Positions 32,336 through 45,713 of a stretch of 64,000 bases of DNA are shown here, piece after piece. The translations under genes and the position numbers were made by a program. Within the stretch, counting starts at the first letter, position 1; each line of letters starts with the position of its first letter. Below the pieces are notes generated by a model. The model searched no databases. It saw only the letters and a program-made list of their open reading frames with translations, and was not told where the DNA came from. The DNA is from Lepus europaeus (lineage: Eukaryota; Chordata; Mammalia; Lagomorpha; Leporidae): the NCBI RefSeq assembly GCF_033115175.1, contig NC_084840.1, positions 77,639,179 to 77,703,178 of the forward strand, written 5' to 3'.

Positions 32336-35300
32336 CTGGTTTTATTTTAAAAAGTATTTCACTGCTTTGGCCCTGCATTAAATGTTTGAAGGCCACTGAA
32401 GCGGTGAGTTGTATCAGCAGAGTTAAGGACTTTACACGAACTTGAGGGAAATTCTTAGCAGCTCAGCTAAAACAATGTGAGAAAGCATAGGCTGTTGTGC
32501 CTAAAACTGTTTCAGTCAAGACTCGCCCTTTTCCTGCACACTGACTCAGCTCCCGCGTTCTACAACTTTCCACACCCCAAGGACAGCCAGACCTGTGTGT
32601 AGGTGACTGCATGGACATTTCCAAGGACAGAGCCAATTCTGGTCAAGGAGATTGGGGCAGATAGGCGTGGGAGCAGGGACAGGGCTGTGGAAAGCATGGC
32701 TGAGGGTACCATCACCCCGCACCTCACCTGCAGCTTTGATCTAGAGAGATCTCTAGGATATAAAGGGACTTCCAAAGGCCCTAAGCCTCTACCCTCAGAG
32801 CCTATGTAGGTTTACCAGATGGCCTTCCTGTTGTTGCGAGGGTTTCTTTGACACCTGCTCACAGTTTTTCCTGGAGTTATTTAACTGATGTTCATTCTCT
32901 GATTTTCCTGAACCCCAAGGATGGTAAATGCTCTCTCTTCCATTCCTTTAAGCCAAGTAGCATCAACTCCTCTAAGTCTTCCTGCTTCTCTGCCTCTCCT
33001 AGGTGGGCTGAAAACATATAGGTCACAGGCAACAAGTGGCCGCCAGTGCTTTTCTTTTTGAGCAAAAACAGAAGTTTCAAAGCCTCAAGGGGCTTTTGGA
33101 AAGCTCTGGTGTAATGAATCAGAAGATTGGAAAACTGTCCCTTTTGTGACTGTGGCCAAAGGTTGCCTCTGGCCTGAGTGAAGGGTTTTCCCTTGGGCTT
33201 GAGCAGGGAAAGGAAGTAACTGGTGCTGTGTCCCTGCCTGGGGATAGCACCCTCACTGCGAGGTGTTGTAGGGGCCAAGGTAAGGGGTCGATAGTGGTAC
33301 CAGGACCAGAAGATGGAGGCCTCTGAGGCCTTAGCTCTTTCCAGGAGCTCAGGAATAGCTCTCCAAGGAGGGAGTCTTGGCATATCGGTTCTCTTTCTGT
33401 AACCCTCCCGGATTCTGTTCTCTGCCCCGTGTCTGTGGCTCTCTCATCCTCCAGTTCACTCACTCTCTGGCTCTACCACATTCTCCTCTCTCAGAAGGTC
33501 CTTCCAAGCCCACCCCTTTCAGTGGCCTGGGTTTTTTCCTCAGGAACATGAGAGGTTTGGATGACAACCGTGGTTTCAAAAGTTCAGTCATTTGAGTGCC
33601 ACCATCACAATTTTGCACGTTTAAATGTGTTATCTACTTCATGTTTTTTTTATCTACACTCTCTGTCTTCAGTAAATGTGTTTTAAATGAACACTTTGTG
33701 CCATTATCGTGAATGGAAAACCAGCTTCCCTTGCTGTAAATAGAAGGAAATGATAACAATAAGTATACTGAAAACAAAATAATGTCAATAATCTCTGCCT
33801 GGATATTTTTGCATCTGAAAGGGAGGTCAGCTCCCTCATTTGTTTGCTGACATCAGTCCTAAAATCATCCCAGGTACCATCAGTGGTCATATCCCAAATG
33901 TAGGCAGACTGGACTTGAAGATCACTGTGGTCTGTTTAGGGCTACCATTTTAATTATTTCTTTTCCTCTGTTTCTTCCTTCTCCTTTCTAGCCTCATTAT
34001 AAACTTCCCCATAATAATTATAACATACACACAAATACAATTCTTTGACCTGAAAGTGCACACTTAAAAAGACTTTTTTTTTCCATAGACAGCCCACAGA
34101 ACAAGGGGTTGGCATTGTGTTTTAGGACAGATAAAGGGCTGTTTCCAAAACCCCTTCCACTGGGCTGGACAGATACCACGGTGGTTCCTGAGAGGAAATC
34201 CCCTTCTGCATCATGGAAAACCCAGTGAAGGGAGCTGAGCAGCCCCAACAGAGCAATCAGCCTCTACCAGACACAGTAGAAATGAAAACACCCGTCATCT
34301 CAGGCCAGGGTGCCGAAGTCCAAGGGCTCTGATCAGGGAGACAAGTGCTGTGCACACTTACAGGAACACAAGTGCTGTATTCACAGGAACACAGTGCTAC
34401 CTACAGGACACAAGCGCTACACACACAGGGACACAAGTGTTGCACACACTTCTTAGAAACAAGTGCTACACACACTCACAGGGACACAAAGCCCATGAGG
34501 AGATGCCTCCAACCACGATCATCGCCCTCCATGGCATGTGAACTGTGTTTGCCAGGCCCCAGTGGTTCTGCCTCTGTTGCTTCCCACCCCCATCTCGCTC
34601 CCCAGCCACACTTGATCATCTTGTAAGGGAAGAGGTATCTCTGCCTCTATTCTGCAAAATAGAAAATCATAACCAAGAAACTCTGCCCAAGATCAAAGTC
34701 AGGCAAGCTTTTTGAATTCAAACAGAAACACCTCAAACCCACTTCTCGTATTCTGTCATTTCTTCCTTCCCTTCAAGCTCCTTCAAAGGTGGTGCCAAGA
34801 TCAAGGTCATGCTGACCCCTGTTACAGAGCCTCTGCTCCCTTCCCCACTATCTTTTTATCCCACCACAACTGGTCTGTGGGAGGCTCCACAAAACATATT
34901 CTAGAACTTATATGCGGTGTATTCTAGATATATTCCAGCAAACATAAAGTTTGGCCTTCTAAGGCCACTCATGAAGATGACCTGAGCACCAGAGTGGAAC
35001 AGAGAAAAGAAGAACTGTGAGAGGAAGAGAGTTGGTTAAGTCAGTCCTGCTCTTCTGCAGCCATCCCCAGTCTACCTCTGCTGGTGATGGGGTGAGAGTG
35101 CCCTTCTCCTGCTTTCCCTGCCCTGAAGGGCCATGACACCAGCCCTTAGCTTCCCCTATAGCCCCAGATTGCAACTGAATCCCAGTAACAGAGTTCGGTA
35201 CTCATGCCAAGCACCACCCAACATTACCCTACCCAACTCTACACAGTCGTCTTCCATGGTGGGCAGGCAGATCATGAGCAAAGGCCTAAAGATATGCTGA

Positions 35301-35578
35301 AGGCTCACCTGAGGAGGCAGAGCATACTCTCTGCTGTGGTTCATTCATAGACCTTCTCAGAGACCAACTTTAAGACTCATCTTTACTTCAAAGCAGTAAG
35401 TAGGGCTGAGCTCAAGATGAACCTTGTGTTTGGCCAAACTCCTTGGCTCTTGCCTATAAGGCTTTACCTCACCTTCAGTCCCTCTGTGGCCTAAGAAATC
35501 ATTTGTCTTAACAGAATTCCGGCATTTTATAGCAGGAGGGTGTCTTTCAGAACATCTGGTTCAACAGTCCCCCCCCCC
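32336..35578. other. Intergenic DNA with one minisatellite
   Basis: No gene recognised. The 163-codon minus frame at 32892-33383 looks like nothing known. Contains the minisatellite at 34339-34492. Confidence 0.5.
34339..34492 (+). repeat. Degenerate minisatellite, unit about 26-31 bp
   Basis: About five imperfect units built on acaagtgct...cacac...acaggaacac. Unit spacing varies, so it is a degenerate array. Confidence 0.75.
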
Positions 35579-35914
35579 TTTTTAAGATTTATTTTTGTTT
35601 GTTTGAAAAGCAAAGTGACAGAGAGAAAGGAAGAGACAGATAAAGAGATTTATTACATCCTCTGATTCATTCCCAAATGACCATTATAGCCATTGCTGGG
35701 CCACACTAAAGCCAGGAATCAGGAACTAGGAACTCCATTCAGTTCTCTCAAGTGAGTTACAGGGTCTCATGTGCTTGAACATGTGCTTCATTCTCCAGGC
35801 ACATTAGCAGGAAGCTGGAACAGAAGCAAAATTATCAGGACTCAAACCAGCACTCCAATATGGGATACCAGCATCCCAAGCAACCTAAACCTTCTGTGCC
35901 ACAATGCCAGCCCC
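35579..35914 (-). mobile_element. CSINE
   Basis: ttttaagatttatttttgtt to gccacaatgccagcccc. Minus orientation, next to a 10-C run. Confidence 0.9.
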
Positions 35915-36065
35915 TGCCCTACCAAGGACCCTTTCTAGTCCCTGAAAGATTGCTTTTATCAAATAATCCATAATTTCTGTGTCATGATTTACTTTTTTTC
36001 CTATGTGTATTGATCAAGGATATGAGAGGGCCCTTTGGAACCCAAAGCAATGAGGAGACCCTTCT

Positions 36066-36378
36066 TTTTTATTAACTTTTATTTAATAAATATAAATTTC
36101 CAAAGTACAGCTTATGGATTATAGTGGCTTCCCCCCCCCCCATAACTTCCCTCCCACCCGCAACTCTCCCATCTCCTGCTCCCTCTCCCATTCCATTCAC
36201 ATCAAGATTCATTTTCAATTATCTTTATATACAGAAGATCAATTTAGTATATGTTAAGTAAAGATTTCAACAGTTTGCACCCACACAGAAACACAAAGTA
36301 TAAAGTACTTTTTCAGTACTAGTTATAGAATTAATTCACATTGTACAACACATTAAGGACAGAGATCCCACATGAGGA
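36066..36378 (-). mobile_element. 5'-truncated LINE-1, 3' end only
   Basis: Reverse complement of the rabbit L1 3' terminus: ttatttaataaatataaatt, the variable C-run region (36131-36141), and caacagtttgcacccacaca. Flanked by a 14-bp target-site duplication with one mismatch (gaggagacccttct at 36052-36065, gaggaaacccttct at 36379-36392), as expected of target-primed reverse transcription with early stop. Confidence 0.88.
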
Positions 36379-36488
36379 GAGGAAACCCTTCTGTGAGACA
36401 TCTGCATTGAAGGTGCCTATGGGAGGCTGTGCAGCCCCTTTCTGAACACTCATTTGTAAGTCATTGGCATTTTTAGATTTATCTTATT

Positions 36489-36912
36489 ATATTGGTTTCC
36501 TGTGACTGTATAGCAAAGTACTACCAACTGGACTGCTTAAAATAGCAGAAATGTATGGTTTCCCAGTTCTGGAACTCAAAAGTCTGAAACCCAGGTGGCA
36601 ACAGTGTTGATTTCTGCTGGAGGGTCTGAGGGTAGGTCAGCAGGTCTCTCCCCTGGCTTCTGCTGGTTACCAGCTGTCCTTGGCTTGTGGCAAGATCAAT
36701 CCACTCTCTATCTCCATCTTTACCTGACCCTCTCCTTTCTCTCTCTAGGTTTGTGTCCACTTCTTTTCTCTTCCTCTCCCCTCTTCTCCTCTGGTTTCCT
36801 GTCCTCCATAATCCACCAGCCATCACTATTAATCTACTAACTGCTAGTTCAAGACTTTGAGGTTCAAACATCTGCATGAGTTTGGGGATTCAGGTGCTGC
36901 TCATGCCATAAT
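36489..36912 (-). mobile_element. MLT1-like LTR (ERVL-MaLR), minus orientation
   Basis: Order of blocks matches the reverse complement of MLT1 LTRs: ggtttcctgtgactgtatag, actgcttaaaatagcagaaa, cccagttctgg, and at the far end ttcaaacatctgcatgagtt then ctcatgccata. Diverged. Solo LTR with no internal coding region. Confidence 0.6.
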
Positions 36913-37433
36913 AAGCTCTTTAGGACAATATATCAGGCTATGTACTAGGAAGAGAGTAGAGATGTACTTGGGTACTGGAAAGGTGAAGGGTGGGTGGTGT
37001 GAAAGAACTATCAAAATCAAGCAACAACAGCATGATGAAAATTATACACCTTATACAAATAGGGGATTTTTATAAAATTCCCCTGCAAATTTTAAAACTC
37101 AATGAAATATGAGAATTTCATCCCTAATTGTCTTTGATAGAAATTTTGAATTTTCTCAAAGTTGACATGGACTTCAGATCTACTGGAGAGAGTACAAAAG
37201 GGCAAAAACATCTGAAGTACTGCATCTATAAAGTAAGATACCTTTTGAATAGTATTGTGCTGAGGATTAAACGCAAAAATGTATGTGAGAGGAAAAAAAG
37301 CATAAAACGTAAAGTTCTGTAGTTATGGAAAGTTTGAAAAATTGTTTTTTATGTTTTATAGCTTTTTTATGTCATATCTCTTTACTATCTGAACTTTTTT
37401 TATTGATTGATGCAAGATATAATAGTAGTGTAC
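36913..37433. other. Intergenic DNA, nothing recognised
   Basis: AT-rich, no signature seen. Confidence 0.5.
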
Positions 37434-37637
37434 TAGGGGCAGGCATTTGGCCTCACAGTTAAGACTCACTCTCTCATATCAGAGTACCTGATCTCTAGGC
37501 TCTGGCTTCTGACTCCAGCTTCCTGCTAATGTGGATCCTGGGAAGCAGCAGGTGACGGCTCAGGTAATTAGGTTCCCCCCACCACATTACAGACTGGATT
37601 GAATTCTCAGCTCCCAGTTTCAGCCCTGGCCTCATAT

Positions 37638-37674
<37 letters not shown>

Positions 37675-37703
37675 CCCATTTAAATAAATAAATAATTTAA
37701 AAG
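37434..37703 (+). mobile_element. CSINE, old subtype
   Basis: aggggcaggcatttggcctc head, (CT)n at about 37640-37670, tail taaataaataaataattt. Confidence 0.88.
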
Positions 37704-37782
37704 ACAGGGGTATAGTATAAATATTTAACAACCAGTTCTCTAGGGAAAAAGACCTTAATTTGTAGAATTTTGTGTGTAAATA

Positions 37783-40593
37783 CTCATGATAAACAGAAAA
37801 GCCCAGGACCAGATGGATTCACCGCTGAGTTCTACCAGACATTTAGAGAAGAACTAACTCCAATTCTTCTCAAACTATTCAGAACAATCGAAAAAGAGGG
37901 AATCCTCCCAAATTCTTTCTATGAAGCCAGCATCACCTTAATTCCTAAGCCGGAAAAAGATGCAGCATTGAAAGAGAATCACAGGCCAATATCCCTGATG
38001 AAAATAGACGCAAAAATCCTCAATAAAATTCTGGCCAATAGAATGCAACAACACATCAGAAAGATCATCCACCCAGACCAAGTGGGATTTATCCCTGGTA
38101 TGCAAGGATGGTTCAATGTCCGCAAAACAATCAACGTAATACACTACATTAACAGACTGCAGAAGAAAAACCATATGATTCTCTCAATAGACGCAGAGAA
38201 AGCATTTGATAAAATACAACACCCTTTCATGATGAAAACTCTAAGCAAACTGGGTATGGAAGGAACATTCCTCAATGCAATCAAAGCAATATATGAAAAA
38301 CCCACGGCCAACATCCTATTGAATGGGGAAAAGTTGGAAGCATTTCCGCTGAGATCTGGTACCAGACAGGGATGCCCACTCTCACCACTGCTATTCAATA
38401 TAGTTCTGGAAGTTTTAGCCAGAGCTATTAGGCAAGAAAAAGAAATTAAAGGGATACAAATCGGGAAGGAAGAACTGAAACTATCCCTCTTTGCAGATGA
38501 TATGATTCTTTATTTAGGGGACCCAAAGAACTCTACTAAGAGACTACTGGAACTCATCGAAGAGTCTGGCAAAGTAGCAGGATATAAAATCAATCCACAA
38601 AAATCAACAGCCTTTGTATACACAGGCAATGCCATGGCTGAGGAAGAACTTCTAAGATCAATCCCATTCACAATAGCTACAAAAACAATCAAATACCTTG
38701 GAATAAACTTAACCAAGGACGTTAAAGATCTCTACGATGAAAACTACAAAACCTTAAAGAAAGAAATAGAAGAGGATACCAAAAAATGGAGAAATCTTCC
38801 ATGCTCATGGATTGGAAGAATCAATATCATCAAAATGTCTATTCTCCCAAAAGCAATTTATACATTCAATGCAATACCAATCGATACCGAAGACATTCTT
38901 CTCAGATATGGAAAAAATAATGCTGAAATTCATATGGAGACACAGAAGACCTCGAATAGCCAAAGCAATCTTGTACAACAAAAACAAAGCCGGAGGCATC
39001 ACAATCCCAGATTTCAGGGCATACTACAGGGCAGTTGTTATCAAAACAGCATGGTACTGGTACAGAAACAGATGGATAGACCAATGGAACAGAATAGAAA
39101 CACCAGAAATCAATCCAAACATCTACAGCCAACTTATATTTGATCAAAGATCCAAAACTAATCCCTGGAATAAAAACAGCCTATTCAATAAATGGTGCTG
39201 GGAAAACTGGATTTCCATGTGCAGAAGCTTGAAGCAAGACCCCTACCTTTCACCTTACACAAAAATTCACTCAATGTGGATTAAAGACTTAAATCTACGA
39301 CCCGAAACCATCAAATTATTAGAGAGCATTGGAGAAACTCTGCAAGATATAGGTACAGGCAAAGACTTCTTGGAAAAGACCCCAGGAGCACAGGCAGTCA
39401 AAACCAAAATTAACATTTGGGATTGCATCAAATTGAGAAGTTTCTGTACTGCAAAAGAAACAGGAAAGTGAAGAGACAACCGACAGAATGGGAAAAAATA
39501 TTTGCAAACTATACTACAGATAAAGGGTTGATATCCAGAATCGACAAAGAAATCAAGAAAATCCACAACAACAGAACAAACAACCCACTGAAGAGATGGG
39601 CCAAGGACTTCAATAGACATTTTTCAAAAGAGGAAATCCAAATGGCCAACAGACACATGAAAAAAATGTTCAAGATCACTAGCCATCAGAGAAATGCAAA
39701 TCAAAACCACAATGAGGTTTCACCTCACCCCGGTGAGAATGGCTCACATCCAGAAATCTACCAACAATAGATGCTGGAGAGGATGTGGGGAAAAAGGGAC
39801 ACTAACCCACTGCTGGTGGGAATGCAAACTGGTTAGGCCACTATGGAAGTCAGTCTGGAGATTCCTCAGAAACCTGAACATAACCCTACCATACAACCCA
39901 GCCATCCCACTCCTTGGAATTTACCCAAAGGAAATTAATTTTTTTTATTATTTATTTATTTATTTATTTTTTTTTTGACAGGCAGAGTGGACAGTGAGAG
40001 AGAGAGAGAGAGACAGAGAGAAAGGTCTTCCTTTGCCGTTGGTTCACCCTCCAATGGCCACCGCGGTTGGCGCGCTGCGGCCGGCGCACCGCGCTGATCC
40101 GATGGCAGGAGCCAGGTGCCTATCCTGGTCTCCCATGGGGTGCAGGGCCCAAGCACTTGAGCCATCCTCCACTGCACTACTTGGCCACAGCAGAGAGCTG
40201 GCCTGGAAGAGGGGCAGCCGGGACAGAACCGGCGCCCCGACCGGGACTAGAACCCGGTGTGCCGGTGCCGCAAGGCGGAGGATTAGCCAGTGAGCCGCGG
40301 CGCCAGCCGGAAATTAATTTGGCTAATAAAAAAGCCATCTGCACATTAATGTTTATTGCAGCCCAATTCACAATAGCTAAGACCTGGAACCAACCCAAAT
40401 GCCCATCAACAGTAGACTGGATAAAGAAATTATGGGACATGTACTCCATAGAATACTATACAGCAGTAAGAAACAATGAAACCCAGTCATTTGCAACAAG
40501 ATGGAGGGATCTGGAAAGCATCATGCTGAGTGAATTAAGCCAGTCCCAAAGAGACAAATATCATTTGTTTTCCCTGTTCGGCGACAACTGAGC
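37783..40593 (+). pseudogene. LINE-1 ORF2 reverse transcriptase and C-terminal domain, frameshifted
   Basis: The first open stretch (to about 38870) is a full RT core: [30 protein letters not shown] and the catalytic FADD at 38490-38501. It then shifts frame (about 38850-38940), again near 39450 and near 39700. It passes through [20 protein letters not shown], the cysteine-rich C-terminal motif. After the CSINE it resumes with FTIAKTWNQPKCPSTVDWIK to FSLFGDN. The N-terminal endonuclease is missing. The clean RT stretch suggests a fairly recent insertion, but the broken frame cannot make a working protein. Confidence 0.88.
39945..40308 (-). mobile_element. Young CSINE nested in LINE-1 ORF2
   Basis: Minus CSINE of the gacaggcagagtggacagtg subtype with ccgaccgggactagaacccg. 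Perfect 12-bp duplication ggaaattaattt on both sides (at about 39930 and 40309-40320) interrupts the ORF2 reading. Confidence 0.95.
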
Positions 40594-41430
40594 ACCAAAG
40601 GGGAAACCTGTGGAAGTGAAATGGACACTATAAGAAACAATGACCTGATCAGCTCTTGTCCTGACTCTAGATGTACAATGTAATACTTTATCCTTTTTAG
40701 TATTTGTTGTTGTTGTTGTTGGTCTAGTACTAGTGGTTGAACTCTGTAATTAACACACAATTATTCTTAGGTGTTTAAATTTTAACTGAAAAGTGATCCC
40801 TGTTAAATTTCAGAGTGGAAAAAGAGAGGGAGGAGATGCACAATTTGGGACATGCACAATCAGTCTTGCCCCAAATGATGGAGTTAGAAATGTGCCAGGG
40901 GATTCCAATACAATCCCATCAAGGTGGCATGTACCAATGCCATCTCACTAGTCCAAGTGATCAATTTCAGTTCACATTAGATGGCTTGGATAGGTCTAAG
41001 AAACAAAGGGATCACACAAACAAGACAAGTGTCTGCTAATACTAACTGATAGAATCAAAAAGGGAGAGAAAGATCCAGCATGGGAAGTGGGATACACAGC
41101 AGACTCATAGAATGGCAGATGTCCTAAACAACACTCTGGCCTCAGAATCAGCCCTTAAGGCATTCGGATCTGGCTGAAGAGCCCATGAGAGTATTGTAGG
41201 CATGGAAAGCCAAGATATCATGGAAAAGAAAAAAAGAAGAAGACCTAAATGAAAGATCTCTGTGAGTGAGATCCCAGTGGAAAGAACGGGGCCATCAAAG
41301 AAGGAGGGACCTTTCTCTGAAGGGAGGAGAGAACTTCCACTTTGACTGTGACCCTATCGGAATAAGATCAAAGTCAGCGAACCCTAAAGGCTTCCATACC
41401 CCTGGCAACTCATGACAAGAGCCTAGGGAT

Positions 41431-43843
41431 TCTTTTGATTCAATAAGTAATAGCACTGTAGTTGGGAAGAGAGTCATATAATCCATCTCCTGAGTCAGTG
41501 TGAGTTGTCTCTGGCTATAAATAAGGGCTCCTAAGTTATTAATAGTTTAGTTGTCTCTTTATACAAAATAAGTACATGCTTATCAGAGGAAAAATTAGAG
41601 AACACAGAAACGAAGGATATTCTTCACAAGCCCACATCCTACAAATAACTCCTGTCTATCTTAGGTGAATGGTGTTCTACTATTTCATGCTTACATACAC
41701 ATGTAGATAGTTTAGCAAAATGGTAACTGTAGAATACCTATTATTTATAAACAAAAATATATGGAGCCATTTAACTGTTTATAAAAAAATAAAATGCCTT
41801 TGTAACCCACCACAACCCAACATAATTGTAACCCAACACAATGATAAAGTAGAAGGAAAATTGCAGGGAAAGATGCAATGGTTTGAAATGGATAGATTAT
41901 TGGTCTTCAGAATGACAGTATACCCGTTATTTGCAATAACACAAGAATCTTTCGCCTGTCTTTGGAAATGATCATCAAGTCAGAGAACCACTGAATCTCA
42001 GAAAAGGAAGGGGTGCCTGACTACATGACCTGAATCTACTCTAAGCACCTCCAATTCCTATCTCCCAAAGGGGGCCATTCATCCTTTGGCCACTCACAAC
42101 TCAGGAACAACCCTCTCCTGCAACTCCCATTTTTAGCCCTAATGTTAGCCCTACAGTGGTTTGGAACAGATCAGAATGTCTTTGCTATTCACATATTCCA
42201 CTGATCCTCTTGGACTGGGCTCTAGCTAAATACCCTCTGGGTCCACTGTCCCAAATATAGCATGTCTTCCTGTGTCATTCCTCTGTGAACAGGCTCCAGT
42301 TTGAAAGTGACGTGCCCCCAAATTAAAACCACGGTCATCCCCATGTTGTTCATCTGCCCTACACAATCTAATCCTCAGAGCTGGGATACTGGCAGTTAGC
42401 AAGACAAAGGAAGTGCAGATGTCCTGAAGCTCTTTGTATAGTGGCAGGGATGGGAGTAGAGGGTACAGAGGGTAGAGAAAATAGACAGAAGTTCATTTAA
42501 AAAAAATTTTTTTAAACCCTATGGAGAGTTGAGTAAGGAAGTAGAAATAGCATTCGGAGGTGACAGCTTGGGTCAGATGGTCCAGTCAGTCTCTCTGAGG
42601 GGATTCCACAGTAAGATCTGAGTCACCAGAAGGAGCCAAGCTATAGGAACAGCTAAAGCAAAGTCCCTGCCCACTCCCCTTCCTGAGGCCCCGCCCCAGC
42701 TTCCAGTCCTCAGCTGCCTGGCTGCCTTCTCTCCAGATCTGAGGCATCTCCCAAACAGACCAATCCCAGAAAGGGGAGGCCCCAGCCCCTCAGAGTGGGG
42801 CCCACTCAAGTAATCACACGAAGAAGGAGGCACATTTCTTCCAGGTCCTTGGGATACATTTTACGGATGGACATTTCAGAACTGCGTTTCAGTAACCTTG
42901 AGAAGAGAGGGCTGGGTGCTGCTACAGGCCCCCCAGTCTGTACTCTGTAGCCCCAAGTGTCCAGGAGACCCCCACCATCTGCCCTGAGCCTGTAATACCC
43001 AGTACCCAAATGGTTTCCAAACCTACTTGATGCTTCACAGCCCCGCGGCCTCTGACCCTGTGGCAGTATCAGTCCCAAGTCTTGATTGTCACAGCCCTCC
43101 CTCCCCACAGCTTTGAGCTCCTCTTTGGCCACAAGTGTTTGTGCCTGCATTTATCCCAGGGCTCTCTCAGGCTGAACAGTTTGCTGGCTCCAAGCCCTGA
43201 GCTTGGCCAAGAAGGCTGTGCATGTTCCCTGGGGGAAGGGAGAAAGTAGGGAGGAGAGAGAGGAGGTGGGGGCAGGAAAGGGAGGAAGGTGGGAGGACAA
43301 AGGAACAAAGGCCAGGGTGAGCTCTTCCCTCCCCATCAAGGGCTCACCTCTCAGGCATGGTATTGTTTTCTGTCTTCATGTTCAGGAGGGAGCTCCTTAT
43401 CTTATCTCTCCCTACTGGTTTCCCCACAATGCAGATGTCCAAGTATGGCAGAAACTACCCCCTTTCTTCTTCTGGTTATGGTGTGCAAAAATAAGACCCA
43501 GAGACTATCTGGAGCAATATGTGCTGGGAGGGGCAGGAGGCCCTGGGCTTGCATGGACAGGGGAGGCTGTTGACCCTTGGCTCTTGGCCAGCACCATCCC
43601 CGCTCTTTAGGAGTCCTGGGCTTTTCTTCTCTCCAAATCCAGCAAATGAGACACAAGCTCCCGGGTGGTCCCCAGGAAAGGGGTCCGTTAGAAGCAGCAC
43701 ACTCTACCCTGCTTCTATGAGTGGCTGAGGCTTGGACAAGAGATCCCTCAGACTCTCTCTGTCCCTAGGGTGCTAAGAATTCCCATGTGCTCACACATCT
43801 CACAAGGCAAGAGACCAGATGTGTCCACTGGTGACCTCCTTCT
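41431..43843. other. Intergenic DNA
   Basis: AT-rich at first, GC-richer and purine/pyrimidine-skewed from about 42.6 kb. No gene or repeat recognised with confidence. Confidence 0.5.
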
Positions 43844-44170
43844 CTTTTTAAAAAAAATTATTTATTTATTTGAAAGGCAGTATTACACAGACAGAAAGAG
43901 AGAGATTTTCCATCTGCTGATTCACTCCTCAAATGGCTACAACAGCCAGGGCTGGGCCAGACCAAAGCTAGAAGCCTAGAGCTTCTTCAGGGTTTCCTGC
44001 GTAGGTGCAGAGGCCCAAGGACTTGGGCCATTCTCCACTGCTTTCCTAGGCACATTAGCAAGGAGCTGGATCAGAAGTGGAACAGAAGGGTCTTGAACTC
44101 ATATGAGCTCATATGAGATGCCAGCATGGCAGGCTGTGACTTCATCCACTATGCCACAATGCCAGCCCTA
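43844..44170 (-). mobile_element. CSINE with perfect target-site duplication
   Basis: Minus CSINE (tttatttgaaaggcagtatt to ccacaatgccagcccta) flanked by gtgacctccttct at 43831-43843 and 44171-44183. Confidence 0.94.
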
Positions 44171-44599
44171 GTGACCTCCTTCTTATGGGAGCAACAACAC
44201 AATAACCCCAACCCAACACGGGCGGTGTGGCTGGCAGAGGCCCAGTGTCCACTCTTTCCCCTGCCCATTCTCATCCTGTCTCCTCCAAAACTCCTCAAGC
44301 TCCAAACAGGGCATGAAGTCAGTCCCTAGCCCTAGTACATCTTCTCTCACTTATCTCTCAGCTGTCCACAGCAGTGGGGTCCCCCTGCAGACTCATCACA
44401 CTCCATCTGCCCCTTATCTGCTCACTGCCTCCACCCTCTCAGCTCAGACTTCAGCCCTCAGATTCACCTCCTGCTCCCTACCCTCCTTCATCCTGCCAAA
44501 GCAATTTTCCTAAAGCACAGATTTGGCCAGATAGTCTCTATGATTGATAATAACCATCAGGGAGTCTCTATCTCCCCTTCTGCAAAAACAATAGCACTA

Positions 44600-44765
44600 A
44601 TAACAGTGAAACTTACATGAAACACTATTCCTAGCACTTCCTCTACATCACTTACTTTGTCCTCCCAACACTGAGGCAGGCATTATTCTTATCCCTCACT
44701 ACAGTTAAGAGAATTGAGACATCCAGACTGTCACTGCCTTGCCCAAGGTTACACCACCACAATTT
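44600..44765 (-). mobile_element. MIR remnant
   Basis: Reverse-complement MIR core: tgtcctcccaacactgaggc, ttaagagaattgagacatcc, gcccaaggttacaccacc. Confidence 0.55.
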
Positions 44766-45713
44766 GGAAAAAATGCCAAATTCCTCAGCCTGACCATTGA
44801 AGTGATATAATGGTGTGCCAGCTTCCCTCTTATCTCTCAGGCAAGGCAGATTCCCTAAAACCCCATTGCACAAGTATTGTATCAATCCTATGGCCGCCAT
44901 GTAACATTAGAATATCCAGTCAAGTGTATGCGGGTAACCACATAAGGAAGACAAAGAGGCTAAAACCAAATATAAGGGAAAACTCTTCTGTGTTCAGGAC
45001 CCAGAATTTAGGATAAGAAATTCCACCTGAGTCTTATGGTGGCATAATAAAACTCTGGTGTAGCCAGAGTTTAAACACTTCCTGTTTAAAAAAAATGCAT
45101 TGCGCATCCCCTCCTCCACATCTTTACTCAGAAGGCTCCCTTTGACAAGGATGTCCTGTCACCTGCTGAAAGCTTCCTCTACCTCCAGTACCTGGTTCAG
45201 TGCTACCTCCTCAAGTCCCTAGCCTTCACTGAGCACTCCCCAAACCCTAACTCAGGAATCCCTAGCAAGGCCCCTGCCAAGTAGTCTTTTATCTTCACAC
45301 CTCATCCTCCTCAATGGCAGAGATGTGTCATCTCCCTCTGAGTCCTCATAGACCCACAGTAAGGCAGCCAAGAAAACACCTAACATTTCCACCAAAAGGC
45401 TCCAGGGATGGAAAAATACAGGAGATTTGATTTCCATTTAGGCCAAAAGTCAACTGGTCAGCAAGACAGGAGCTCCAGGTCTGGTGAAGGTCCTGGCACA
45501 AAGTGTCTCTAGGTGACATAGAAGGTATCCAGCCTGGCAGGCCACCAACCGAGCGCCAACTGTTTCCAAAGGATTCAGACTTCAACTCTAGGCAGTTGCA
45601 CACTGACTCCCTGGTTCTTTCTCGTGCTAGGTGCCAATTTGCCCAGTGGGGCAGAGGAGAGGTTGGGCCTGGGGAGCGCCTAGTATAATCATGTTTTCCA
45701 GAGACGAGTTAGA

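Larger units (their letters stand above)
37783..41430 (+). mobile_element. LINE-1 fragment: ORF2 from the RT domain onward plus partial 3' UTR
   Basis: Plus-strand L1 starting inside ORF2 ([12 protein letters not shown]) and running through the ORF2 end (FSLFGDN, stop near 40591) into an A-rich 3' UTR containing ggatctggctgaagagccca. Similarity to rabbit L1 3' UTR as I remember it fades at about 41430, before the terminal poly(A). Both ends are therefore truncated. A CSINE is nested at 39945-40308. Confidence 0.88.

Noticed and set aside
32892-33383. 163-codon - strand frame
   Set aside because: No domain or family resemblance, consistent with chance.
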